Notes under the pieces: generated by a model
The model's input: the letters and a program-made list of their open reading frames with translations, nothing else
What the model was told of the DNA's origin: nothing
Database searches by the model: none
Made by a program: the position numbers and the translations under genes
NCBI GenBank assembly: GCA_005883855.1
Contig: VBAU01000101.1
Span: forward strand, 1-5,279
DNA: 5,279 nt
Origin: Bacteroidota bacterium
GTDB lineage: Bacteria > Bacteroidota > Bacteroidia > Chitinophagales > Chitinophagaceae
Reading direction: 5' to 3'
In this document: piece by piece, positions 1 through 5,279 of the stretch
Numbering within the stretch: position 1 is the first letter of the stretch
Layout of the letters: every line of letters starts with the position of its first letter

Positions 1-26
1 GTAGGATGTCGGTGGTTTGATATGTC

Positions 27-47
27 TTAGCTGCTCGTAGCAGCTAA
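27..47. repeat. Perfect 9-bp inverted repeat (hairpin)
   Basis: TTAGCTGCT at 27-35 is the exact reverse complement of AGCAGCTAA at 39-47, with a 3-nt loop CGT. GTAGGAT occurs on both sides, at 1-7 and 51-57. No T-tract follows on either strand, so it is not a classical intrinsic terminator. It could still end or stabilise a transcript entering from the left, since a TAG stop in frame 1 sits at its left edge. The structure is seen directly; any function is inference. Confidence 0.55.
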
Positions 48-193
48 TTCGTAGGATAATTGGAGGCTCAAAGAATGCAATAAAGTTTCGCCCGTACAAT
101 AGGAAATTTACTGATTTTGATCGAAGAAACCCCCATGACCATTGAGAATCAATAACAAAATTTTTGAAATTAAACTTGCAGCCTCAACGTTTT

Positions 194-216
194 TACCTTG
201 AATCTTATACCTTGAA
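194..216. repeat. TACCTTGAA direct repeat, 14-bp spacing
   Basis: TACCTTGAA occurs at 194-202 and again at 208-216, ending five bases before the ATG of the lipoprotein gene. The 14-bp interval is two heptamers: ACCTTGA, ATCTTAT, ACCTTGA. The pair could be a small relative of the heptamer-periodic tract after argS, a duplicated -7-like element (TACCTTG resembles TAnnTTTG), or chance. A TTG at 176-178 lies only 15 bp before the first copy, shorter than the usual Bacteroidota spacing. Confidence 0.4.
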
Positions 217-221
217 ACACC

Positions 222-1637
222 ATGCCCAAGCTTTTCCTTGGCCTTTACTTACTCGCTATCCTCACTTCCTGTTCAAAAGGGATTATTCCCGATAAGCCTT
301 CATTGGCAAGAACAGAATTCAAAATGGATTCACTACCGGAATCGGAGATTAACATCCCTATACAGGTAAACCTCAAGCCCATCTATGCACTAGCTGAGAA
401 GACTGTCGACACTGTGTTCACTTCTGTCAATTGGCCCGACGGATGGGTTCAGGGTACATGTGATACCAGGTATAAGTACACTTTTCGCCGCGGCCCCTTG
501 CAAATGAAGACGTCAGGTGCCTCACTGATTTTAGGTTTTAGCGGCTATTACAGGATTATAGGGTCCACAAGAGTATGCGTAAATGGCACAGCGATTTCCC
601 CCTGGACGCCTGCCTGTCGCTGTGGTTACGAGGAAGGGGAGCGAAAGGTAAATGTAGGCTTTCAAAACTCTGTTTCCCTCACAACCGATCTGAAGGCCAA
701 TCTCGCAATAAGAACGTTGCAACCACAGCCCGTTGATAAATGCTCTGTATGTTTCTGGGGGCAAGACATAACGACGCAGGTGATGCAGGGTTTAAAAGAA
801 CAGCTGGATGCCGCCAAAACAGACATGCAGAAAAGCTTTGGTAGCTATGACCTGCGACCAAGATTTCAGCAGGCATGGGACCAACTCAACAAGGTATATG
901 GACTTTATGGACTCGGCTGGCTACAGATGAATCCCACGAAGATTCGCATCAACAGTTTGTCAGCGAAAAACGATTCCCTCAACATAAACATTGGTCTGAG
1001 TGCAAGACCCATTGTAACGTTTGAAAAACCACAAGAGCATTTAACCGTTGCTCCTAACATCACTGATTTCGGCAGTCGTCAGGGCTTTAATATTTTCTTA
1101 GACGCAGTACTGAATTATGATTCGCTCACGAACATCATTTCATCACAATTGCGAGACAAAAGATTTGATCTCAGTTCCAACAGATACGTCATCATAAAAA
1201 GTTGTACTCTTTATGGAATGGATAATGAAAACCTGATCACAAAGGTGCAATTCGAAGGGTCGGAAAAGGGCATTTTTTATCTTATTGGCAAACCAGTATA
1301 CGATGCGGCCACAAGAACGATCGAAATGAAAGATCTCGATTTCGACATTAAGTCCAAGAACATGCTGTTAAAATCCGCCAGTTGGTTGTTCAATCGCCGA
1401 ATCATTAATGAATTGAGAAAATACTCCACGTTTGATTTGTCTGCATATGTCAGCAGCGCCACAACCAGTTTTAATCAACAATTGAATAGAGAATTGATTA
1501 AGGGCATCCAGAGCAGCGGACACATGGACGATATGAAAATTGTAAAAATTTACCCGCTAAGGGAGTACCTGATTGTTCGCGGTAACTGCAGTGGAAGCCT
1601 TTCGATCAGGATCGATTCAATCAACTTCAGCTTTTGA
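222..1637 (+). CDS. DUF4403 family lipoprotein
   Basis: This encodes a 471-residue protein that I place in the DUF4403 family, whose biochemical function is unknown. The N-terminus is a lipoprotein signal: a short hydrophobic stretch at residues 4-13, then a lipobox LTSC with the lipidated Cys at 17, followed by Ser-Lys, so an envelope-anchored protein is expected. Family-like features are the early segment IPIQVNLKPIYALAEK (45-60), the tryptophan-containing stretch near 69-76, the middle LSARPIVTFEKP (259-270) and the C-terminal REYLIVRGNCSGSLSIRID region (447-465). The mature part is mostly predicted beta strand and has several cysteines in its first half (80, 119, 132, 134, 174, 177), with CRC and CSVC pairs, which could form disulfides or bind metal. 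ATG at 222 is chosen because the signal peptide begins there; there is no Shine-Dalgarno sequence, as is usual in Bacteroidota. Its 3' end overlaps the convergent GtrA gene. The family call is by recollection of the pattern, not by a profile search. Confidence 0.8.
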   Translation: MPKLFLGLYLLAILTSCSKGIIPDKPSLARTEFKMDSLPESEINIPIQVNLKPIYALAEKTVDTVFTSVNWPDGWVQGTCDTRYKYTFRRGPLQMKTSGASLILGFSGYYRIIGSTRVCVNGTAISPWTPACRCGYEEGERKVNVGFQNSVSLTTDLKANLAIRTLQPQPVDKCSVCFWGQDITTQVMQGLKEQLDAAKTDMQKSFGSYDLRPRFQQAWDQLNKVYGLYGLGWLQMNPTKIRINSLSAKNDSLNINIGLSARPIVTFEKPQEHLTVAPNITDFGSRQGFNIFLDAVLNYDSLTNIISSQLRDKRFDLSSNRYVIIKSCTLYGMDNENLITKVQFEGSEKGIFYLIGKPVYDAATRTIEMKDLDFDIKSKNMLLKSASWLFNRRIINELRKYSTFDLSAYVSSATTSFNQQLNRELIKGIQSSGHMDDMKIVKIYPLREYLIVRGNCSGSLSIRIDSINFSF

Positions 1638-1640
1638 TTG
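1602..1640. terminator. Possible hairpins at the convergent gene ends
   Basis: Two inverted repeats lie where the lipoprotein and GtrA genes meet tail to tail. The first is TCGAT (1602-1606) with ATCGA (1611-1615), giving a 4-nt loop. The second is CAATCAA (1618-1624) with TTGATTG (1634-1640), a 7-bp AT-rich stem with a 9-nt loop that spans both stop codons. With no intergenic space available, such structures are the only candidates for ending transcription here. Neither is followed by a T-tract, and both lie in coding sequence, so the call is weak. Confidence 0.25.
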
Positions 1641-2136
1641 TGCTGGGTACTCTAAATGTAAAATGCTTTTGAGAAAAATAGCTGAACAACACCACAAGTA
1701 CTGTCGTCGCCATTTTTGAAGGAAGTGGCCACCAGCCAAATTTTTCGATAAATAATTTCAAAAATATGTAGTTGAGGAAAATGCAGCCTACGACGACGCC
1801 AATATACCTGCTCCCCTGAACCCTTTTGCGTGTTGCCTTAGAATCAGGAAAAACTACATATCGCATTAGGAGGAATCCCGTTAACAAAGTAATAGGAAAC
1901 GTGACCATCATGGCAAAGATGTACGGGCTGATAGCGATGCCACCGAGATGAATAATTGACTTCTGAAGAATATAGTTATAAGTGAATGAATAAAGCAAAA
2001 TGTCGAACAGGCTATTGGTTCCACCGCAGGCTGCGTATCGAAAGGTCTGCAGATCGATGATCCTGCTGAAGGGCGGATAAAAAGAATCAATAGTCGAAAT
2101 AATGACGTCCCTTGCTGAGCGAAAGTGTTTGCGCAT
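1627..2136 (-). CDS. GtrA-family small membrane protein
   Basis: A 169-residue integral membrane protein of the GtrA family. Family members assist movement of lipid-linked sugars (such as undecaprenyl-phosphate glucose) across the inner membrane, or work beside glycosyltransferases in surface polysaccharide or teichoic acid decoration. Four hydrophobic segments are visible, at about residues 32-55, 69-94, 111-130 and 140-157. The first carries the typical opening FRYAACGGTNSLFDILLY. FLLMRYVVF (88-96) matches the usual F-x-x-N-R-x-x-F position but has Met in place of Asn, and the C-terminal YFSQKHFTF (153-161) is the second loop motif. The N-terminal 30 residues are polar with several basic residues, probably cytosolic. 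I start at ATG 2136; an in-frame GTG at 2154 would add only six residues. No glycosyltransferase or polysaccharide gene is adjacent, so the substrate cannot be inferred. It runs divergently from argS and convergently into the lipoprotein gene. Confidence 0.85.
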   Translation of the reverse strand: MRKHFRSARDVIISTIDSFYPPFSRIIDLQTFRYAACGGTNSLFDILLYSFTYNYILQKSIIHLGGIAISPYIFAMMVTFPITLLTGFLLMRYVVFPDSKATRKRVQGSRYIGVVVGCIFLNYIFLKLFIEKFGWWPLPSKMATTVLVVLFSYFSQKHFTFRVPSTIKS

Positions 2137-2239
2137 TGAATTGCAAAATAACACAAAGAAATCGCAAATTTCAAATGGCCTTCCTCAAATAAATCTTAAA
2201 TCAAATTATAGGTAAATTCGCGGCTTAACCAGCACGAAC
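2137..2239. other. Divergent spacer between GtrA gene and argS
   Basis: This 103-bp AT-rich spacer must hold the promoters of both flanking genes, since they are transcribed away from each other. The clearest element is a -7-like site for argS at 2213-2220 (listed separately). On the minus strand, several 7-of-8 matches to TAnnTTTG occur, for example one at 2122-2129-type spacing from other TTG triplets, but none has a TTG at the usual distance, so I do not call a GtrA promoter. Confidence 0.5.
2213..2220 (+). promoter_or_regulatory. Candidate -7 promoter element of argS
   Basis: TAAATTCG matches the Bacteroidota -7 consensus TAnnTTTG at all but one position and is followed by CGGC. It would place the transcription start near 2227, leaving a leader of only about a dozen bases before the ATG at 2240. 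No TTG is present at the expected -33 position, so this rests on the -7 match alone. Confidence 0.3.
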
Positions 2240-4018
2240 ATGAGTGTCGTAAAGCAAATAAAACCACTTGTAACAAAGGCCCTGAAAGAATTATACAATT
2301 TTGACGTGGACGAAGACGACCTTACTATCAACATTACGAAACCCGAGTTTGAAGGTGACTACACTCTTGTATTATTTTCTTTTGTCAAAACGCTAAAAAA
2401 ATCGCCCGAAGTAATCGGCAAAGAACTGGGCGACCTTCTCACGGCACAGCATGCTACCATTTTTCATTCCTACAACGTGATCAAAGGGTTTTTGAACTTG
2501 ACGATCACCAATGATTATTGGATAAATTTTCTTCAAACCAATTTCCTCGCGGTTCATTTTGGCAAAAAGGAGCCAAACGGAATCACGGTGGTGGTGGAAT
2601 ACTCCTCACCCAATACAAATAAGCCGTTGCATCTTGGCCATCTGCGGAACATTTTCTTAGGATGGAGCGCAACTGAAATATTAAAGGCAAACGGATACGA
2701 AGTTTTTAAGACATGCGTGGCGAATGACCGGGGCATCCATATTTGTAAGAGCATGCTAGGATATCAAAAATTCGGTGACAGTGCAACGCCTAAATCAACA
2801 AATGTGAAGGGTGATCATTTCGTGGGTGATTATTATGTACAATTTGAGCAGGTATATAAAGAACAGGTAAAGGATTTGGTCAGTAGTGGCGTAAATGAAG
2901 AAGAGGCAAAGAAGGAGGCACCCATGATGAAAGAAGCACAAAAGATGTTGCATGATTGGGAACAAGGTGAGCCCGAGGTACTCACTCTTTGGAAAAAAAT
3001 GAACGAATGGGTGTACCAGGGCTTTGACGAGACATACAAACGCATAGGGAATGAATTTGACAAAGTCTATTATGAAAGCGACACCTATATAATTGGGAAA
3101 AGATTTGTGGAGGAGGGCTTACAAAAAGGAGTTTTTTTCAAAAAACAGGACGGTAGTGTATGTATCGATCTTACAGCCGATGGTTTGGATGAAAAACTTG
3201 TATTAAGAAAGGACGGCACTTCTTTATACATCACACAGGACCTCGGGCTGGCAGATGAAAAGTATAAAGACTTCCAATACAACGAAAGCTTTTATGTGAT
3301 TGCTGATGAACAGAATTATCACATGAACGTTTTAAAACTCATATTACAAAAACTCAAAAAACCTTACGCCGATGGTATCTACCATCTAAGTTATGGGCTC
3401 GTGGAGCTACCCACGGGAAGAATGAAGACTCGCGAAGGAAACGTGGTGGATGCTGACGACATCATGGATGAGATGGTGTCAGTGGCGGCAAAGCATACGG
3501 AAGAGTTAGGAAAGGTGAAAGACTTTAGCGAAGCTGAATTAAAAGAATTGTATGACATCATCGGACTCGGCGCTTTGAGGTTTTTCCTGTTGCGGGTTGA
3601 TCCAAAAAAGAAAATGATTTTTAATCCGGAAGAATCGATAGACTTTCATGGGTTCACCGGTCCTTTTGTGCAATACACTCATGCAAGAATAAAGTCAATC
3701 TTAAGGAAGGGAAAAGCAGACCCAACTTATAAATTAGGATCGAACGAATTGTTGCCCGGCGAAAAGGAACTTATTGTTTTGCTTGAGCAATATCCAGTTA
3801 TGCTGGAACAAGCTGCGGAAGAACACAACCCCTCCGTGCTTGCCATTTATGCATTCACTGTTGCGAAAACCTACAATACATTTTATGCAGAACATTCGGT
3901 GATGAACGCCGAATCGGCAGATAAGAAACAACTTCGTCTTCAACTCTCGGAAATGACGGCGAACGTGATATCTTCAGCGATGCATCTGTTGGGTATTAAT
4001 GTGCCCGAGCGTATGTAA
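2240..4018 (+). CDS. argS: Arginyl-tRNA synthetase
   Basis: This class I aminoacyl-tRNA synthetase charges tRNA-Arg with arginine using ATP in the cytoplasm, an essential step of translation. The protein is 592 residues, a full length for bacterial ArgS. Residues 1-90 fit the N-terminal additional domain that contacts the tRNA D-loop. The catalytic Rossmann domain starts near 115 and holds SSPNTNKPLHLGHLRN (122-137), with HLGH (131-134) as the HIGH motif. ANDRGIHICKSM (161-172) and the downstream YITQDLGLADEKY (330-342) are typical ArgS segments. The KMSKS loop is represented by GRMKTREGNVV (393-403). The DALR-type anticodon-binding domain occupies the C-terminus from about 475, beginning FVQYTHARIKSIL, and the protein ends in LLGINVPERM, the usual ArgS tail. 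The ATG at 2240 matches the expected N-terminus; there is no Shine-Dalgarno sequence. The gene has no co-directional neighbour within the window, so it is probably monocistronic. No frameshift or missing key residue is seen. Confidence 0.98.
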   Translation: MSVVKQIKPLVTKALKELYNFDVDEDDLTINITKPEFEGDYTLVLFSFVKTLKKSPEVIGKELGDLLTAQHATIFHSYNVIKGFLNLTITNDYWINFLQTNFLAVHFGKKEPNGITVVVEYSSPNTNKPLHLGHLRNIFLGWSATEILKANGYEVFKTCVANDRGIHICKSMLGYQKFGDSATPKSTNVKGDHFVGDYYVQFEQVYKEQVKDLVSSGVNEEEAKKEAPMMKEAQKMLHDWEQGEPEVLTLWKKMNEWVYQGFDETYKRIGNEFDKVYYESDTYIIGKRFVEEGLQKGVFFKKQDGSVCIDLTADGLDEKLVLRKDGTSLYITQDLGLADEKYKDFQYNESFYVIADEQNYHMNVLKLILQKLKKPYADGIYHLSYGLVELPTGRMKTREGNVVDADDIMDEMVSVAAKHTEELGKVKDFSEAELKELYDIIGLGALRFFLLRVDPKKKMIFNPEESIDFHGFTGPFVQYTHARIKSILRKGKADPTYKLGSNELLPGEKELIVLLEQYPVMLEQAAEEHNPSVLAIYAFTVAKTYNTFYAEHSVMNAESADKKQLRLQLSEMTANVISSAMHLLGINVPERM

Positions 4019-4086
4019 TTGGCAATTGGCCATAAGCAATGGGGAATAGCGCTACAGACTATATTCTATCGACTAGTGACTTTTGA
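4017..4086. repeat. Degenerate 7-bp repeat tract, two blocks
   Basis: Read in steps of seven from the last two bases of the argS stop codon, the spacer divides into ten units. The first five are AATTGGC, AATTGGC, CATAAGC, AATGGGG and AATAGCG: all have AT at positions 2-3. The next five are CTACAGA, CTATATT, CTATCGA, CTAGTGA and CTTTTGA: four begin CTA and four end GA. The tract ends seven bases before the stop codon of the convergent TPR gene and so fills nearly the whole intergenic gap. Degenerate heptanucleotide tracts occur between genes in some bacteria, the short tandemly repeated repetitive sequences of cyanobacteria being the known example. No strong terminator hairpin is visible here, so the tract may itself act at the 3' ends; that is inference. 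Confidence 0.6.
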
Positions 4087-4093
4087 CCAGCTC

Positions 4094-5083
4094 TCACAGC
4101 CCTGGCATCTGCTTCTTTTGTTTATACATCGCAAGGGTTGGGTCCATCTCGATGGCTTTGTCGCATAACTGTTGGCCTTTCCCTTTGTCTCCTTTCTTCA
4201 GGTAACACATCCCGATCATGTATAGTGCGGACGCGTTTGTTTTATCGTAGCCTAACAGCGTGTCCCAGTAATTCATGGCATCGTCGTATTTCTTGTTATC
4301 GTAGTAAGCCTCAGCAACCATATCTAAGAGATTGAAATCACTTGGCCGTTTTTTCAGCAAATCGGCGAGGATAAGGATGCCATCATTAAAGTTTCCCGCA
4401 TCGATGTAAGCTATGCCGAGATTCTGCAGGTATCCGTTATCTTTTGGATAACCTTTATCGCCCGCATCTTTTATGTACTTCAAAGCGTTTTTGTTATCAT
4501 TTTGAGCATAGCAGATCAATCCCAGCTCGTATACCCAGCCATACTTTGTTGCATCCAGCTCAACGGCCTTTTGATAATATGGAATGGCCAACTTATAATT
4601 GAGCATGTCAGCATAGCTGCGACCAATCATGTATGGGATCTCGGCGTTCTGCGGGTCATCTTTCGCCGCTTCGTTCAAATATTTCAACGCCTCCCCATAA
4701 TTTTCCCGGTCGTAATTTATTTTGCCGAGATAATAGTTCACCTTTTCCGACGGATCGACTTTCTTTAGTCTGCCGGCATACAATATTGCATCATCGTACG
4801 ACTTTAAATTAAACGAGAGCTGAACGAGTTGTTTATAGGCTTGTGGTGTAGTCTCTCCGAGGTCTATGAGCCTTTTGTATGTATCCCTTGCCTGGTAATA
4901 TTTTTTTACGTCCATGTAAGCCGAAGCCATCTCATTTAATTCAAAATTCTTAAGGCTTTCCATCCGACGTCCTTTCTGTTTCTCTGCAAGACCAATGTTC
5001 AAAAAATAATTAGCGCTGTCAGACTGAGCAAAAACGGAGGCGGTGGTTAAAAGAAGGAGACAAAGGAGGATCAAACGATTCAT
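4094..5083 (-). CDS. Secreted TPR-repeat protein
   Basis: The protein is 329 residues from ATG 5083 and consists of a signal peptide followed by tetratricopeptide repeats. Residues 1-20 (Asn-Arg, a leucine-rich core, then SVFAQ) form a Sec signal peptide with likely cleavage near Ala19-Gln20; there is no lipobox Cys, so a soluble periplasmic or outer-membrane-associated location is expected. About seven to eight 34-residue TPR units run from roughly residue 45 to 316. Clear ones have the pattern of Tyr/Leu-Gly at helix A, Ala at helix B and a closing Asp-Pro, for example near 115-145 (ending KDDPQ), 148-179, 217-248 and 285-316 (ending EMDPT). TPR arrays bind peptides or other proteins, so a scaffold role in the envelope is plausible; no enzymatic domain is present and the partner is unknown. 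An in-frame GTG at 5122 would add 13 polar residues ahead of the signal peptide and is rejected. A promoter lies 77 bp upstream. Confidence 0.88.
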   Translation of the reverse strand: MNRLILLCLLLLTTASVFAQSDSANYFLNIGLAEKQKGRRMESLKNFELNEMASAYMDVKKYYQARDTYKRLIDLGETTPQAYKQLVQLSFNLKSYDDAILYAGRLKKVDPSEKVNYYLGKINYDRENYGEALKYLNEAAKDDPQNAEIPYMIGRSYADMLNYKLAIPYYQKAVELDATKYGWVYELGLICYAQNDNKNALKYIKDAGDKGYPKDNGYLQNLGIAYIDAGNFNDGILILADLLKKRPSDFNLLDMVAEAYYDNKKYDDAMNYWDTLLGYDKTNASALYMIGMCYLKKGDKGKGQQLCDKAIEMDPTLAMYKQKKQMPGL

Positions 5084-5127
5084 AGGGTATTGTTTTTGGT
5101 TTGAAGGCTTTTCATTAATCACGGTTG

Positions 5128-5144
5128 AGGATCAATTGAATCCT
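5128..5144. repeat. Small inverted repeat in TPR gene leader
   Basis: AGGAT at 5128-5132 pairs with ATCCT at 5140-5144 across a 7-nt loop that contains the self-complementary CAATTG. If the promoter at 5160-5189 is real, this small hairpin lies in the 5' untranslated leader of the TPR gene. A five-bp stem is weak and may be chance. Confidence 0.25.
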
Positions 5145-5159
5145 AATCCCAAAGAATTA

Positions 5160-5189
5160 CAAAATAATAAATCTTTAAAACACGTGCAA
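5160..5189 (-). promoter_or_regulatory. Bacteroidota-type promoter of the TPR gene
   Basis: On the minus strand a TTG (5189-5187) is followed after exactly 19 bp by TTATTTTG (5167-5160). This fits the Bacteroidota housekeeping sigma pattern of TTG, about 19-21 bp, TAnnTTTG, with one mismatch in the -7 element. It predicts a start of transcription near 5153 and a leader of about 70 nt before the ATG at 5083. It is the only place in the window where both halves sit at the right spacing. Confidence 0.5.
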
Positions 5190-5279
5190 CGAGACGAGAA
5201 TAAAAATGCTAATTCCTTGCCGGTTAACCTAATCTAAGGTATTAACGTCCAAATGTTGACCATATTTTATTAGCACTGA
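5190..5279. other. Right edge, no gene seen
   Basis: This stretch lies upstream of the TPR gene promoter. It contains the 8-bp palindrome GGTTAACC at 5222-5229, a possible but unsupported protein-binding site. Neither strand shows a coding frame with any recognisable protein, and nothing marks the start of a neighbouring gene before the window ends. Confidence 0.5.

Larger units (their letters stand above)
1..221. other. Non-coding left edge, no gene supported
   Basis: All three forward frames close quickly; frame 1 reads only nine residues before a TAG at 28-30, so at most the last few codons of an upstream gene could be present, and nothing identifies such a gene. No tRNA cloverleaf or other recognised RNA is visible. 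What it does hold is a hairpin at 27-47, a pair of GTAGGAT direct repeats, and a TACCTTGAA pair close to the start of the next gene; these are listed separately. I found no convincing -33/-7 promoter pair for the downstream lipoprotein gene, although several imperfect -7-like sites (for example TGATTTTG at 112-119 and AATTTTTG at 159-166) occur without a well-placed TTG. Confidence 0.6.

Noticed and set aside
2137..2154. Upstream GTG start for the GtrA protein
   Set aside because: It adds only six residues, has no ribosome binding site support, and ATG at 2136 begins a typical basic N-terminus.
1908..2174. Minus-strand 88-codon open frame overlapping the GtrA gene
   Set aside because: It lies in another frame of the same strand as the GtrA gene, which has clear family motifs; its own translation resembles no protein family.
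3131..3146. T7/A6 inverted repeat resembling a terminator inside argS
   Set aside because: It encodes the Val-Phe-Phe-Lys-Lys stretch of an intact ArgS; the stem is pure A-T with a two-base loop and no GC arm, so neither a terminator nor programmed slippage is supported.
3416..3442. Apparent loss of the KMSKS motif in ArgS
   Set aside because: ArgS commonly has a degenerate KMSKS loop, and GRMKTREG is in the right place with the lysine kept; this is not evidence of an inactive enzyme.
4138..4335. Plus-strand open frames opposite the TPR gene (also 4502-4768 and 5043-5237)
   Set aside because: They are antisense to a convincing TPR coding region, or run from it into the promoter region, and their translations show no domain, signal or repeat.
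5084..5122. Upstream GTG start for the TPR protein
   Set aside because: It would put 13 polar residues before a standard signal peptide; ATG at 5083 gives a normal Sec signal sequence at the N-terminus.
5222..5229. GGTTAACC palindrome as an operator
   Set aside because: A single 8-bp palindrome without a second copy or known regulator nearby is expected by chance; it lies upstream of the promoter with no supporting context.

Overview
The window looks like an ordinary chromosomal segment from a member of the Bacteroidota, most likely of the Cytophagales/Chitinophaga type. I infer this from a DUF4403-type lipoprotein, an ArgS with the Bacteroidota-like GRMKTREG form of the KMSKS loop, a secreted TPR protein that begins with a short signal peptide ending SVFAQ, start codons without Shine-Dalgarno sequences, and one promoter that fits the Bacteroidota -33/-7 pattern (TTG, 19 bp, TTATTTTG). 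No mobile element, CRISPR array, rRNA or tRNA is visible.

Layout from left to right. Positions 1-221 hold no convincing gene; they contain a perfect 9-bp hairpin flanked by 7-bp direct repeats, and near the right end a TACCTTGAA motif repeated at a 14-bp interval. A DUF4403 lipoprotein gene (222-1637, +) follows. Its 3' end overlaps by 11 bp the 3' end of a convergent gene for a small four-helix GtrA-family membrane protein (1627-2136, -). A 103-bp divergent spacer separates that gene from argS (2240-4018, +), which encodes a complete cytoplasmic arginyl-tRNA synthetase. The 75-bp convergent spacer after argS is almost entirely a degenerate 7-bp repeat in two blocks of different sequence. The last gene (4094-5083, -) encodes a secreted, probably periplasmic, TPR-repeat protein. 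Its upstream region (5084-5279) carries the best promoter in the window and no other gene.

The genes alternate in strand (+, -, +, -), so each is probably its own transcription unit and they do not form a pathway. Only argS has an assured function. GtrA is probably linked to lipid-carried sugar transfer; the DUF4403 and TPR proteins are envelope proteins of unknown specific role. I see no novel multi-gene system. The observation most worth following up is the heptanucleotide-periodic spacer between argS and the TPR gene, with a possible weaker relative upstream of the DUF4403 gene.
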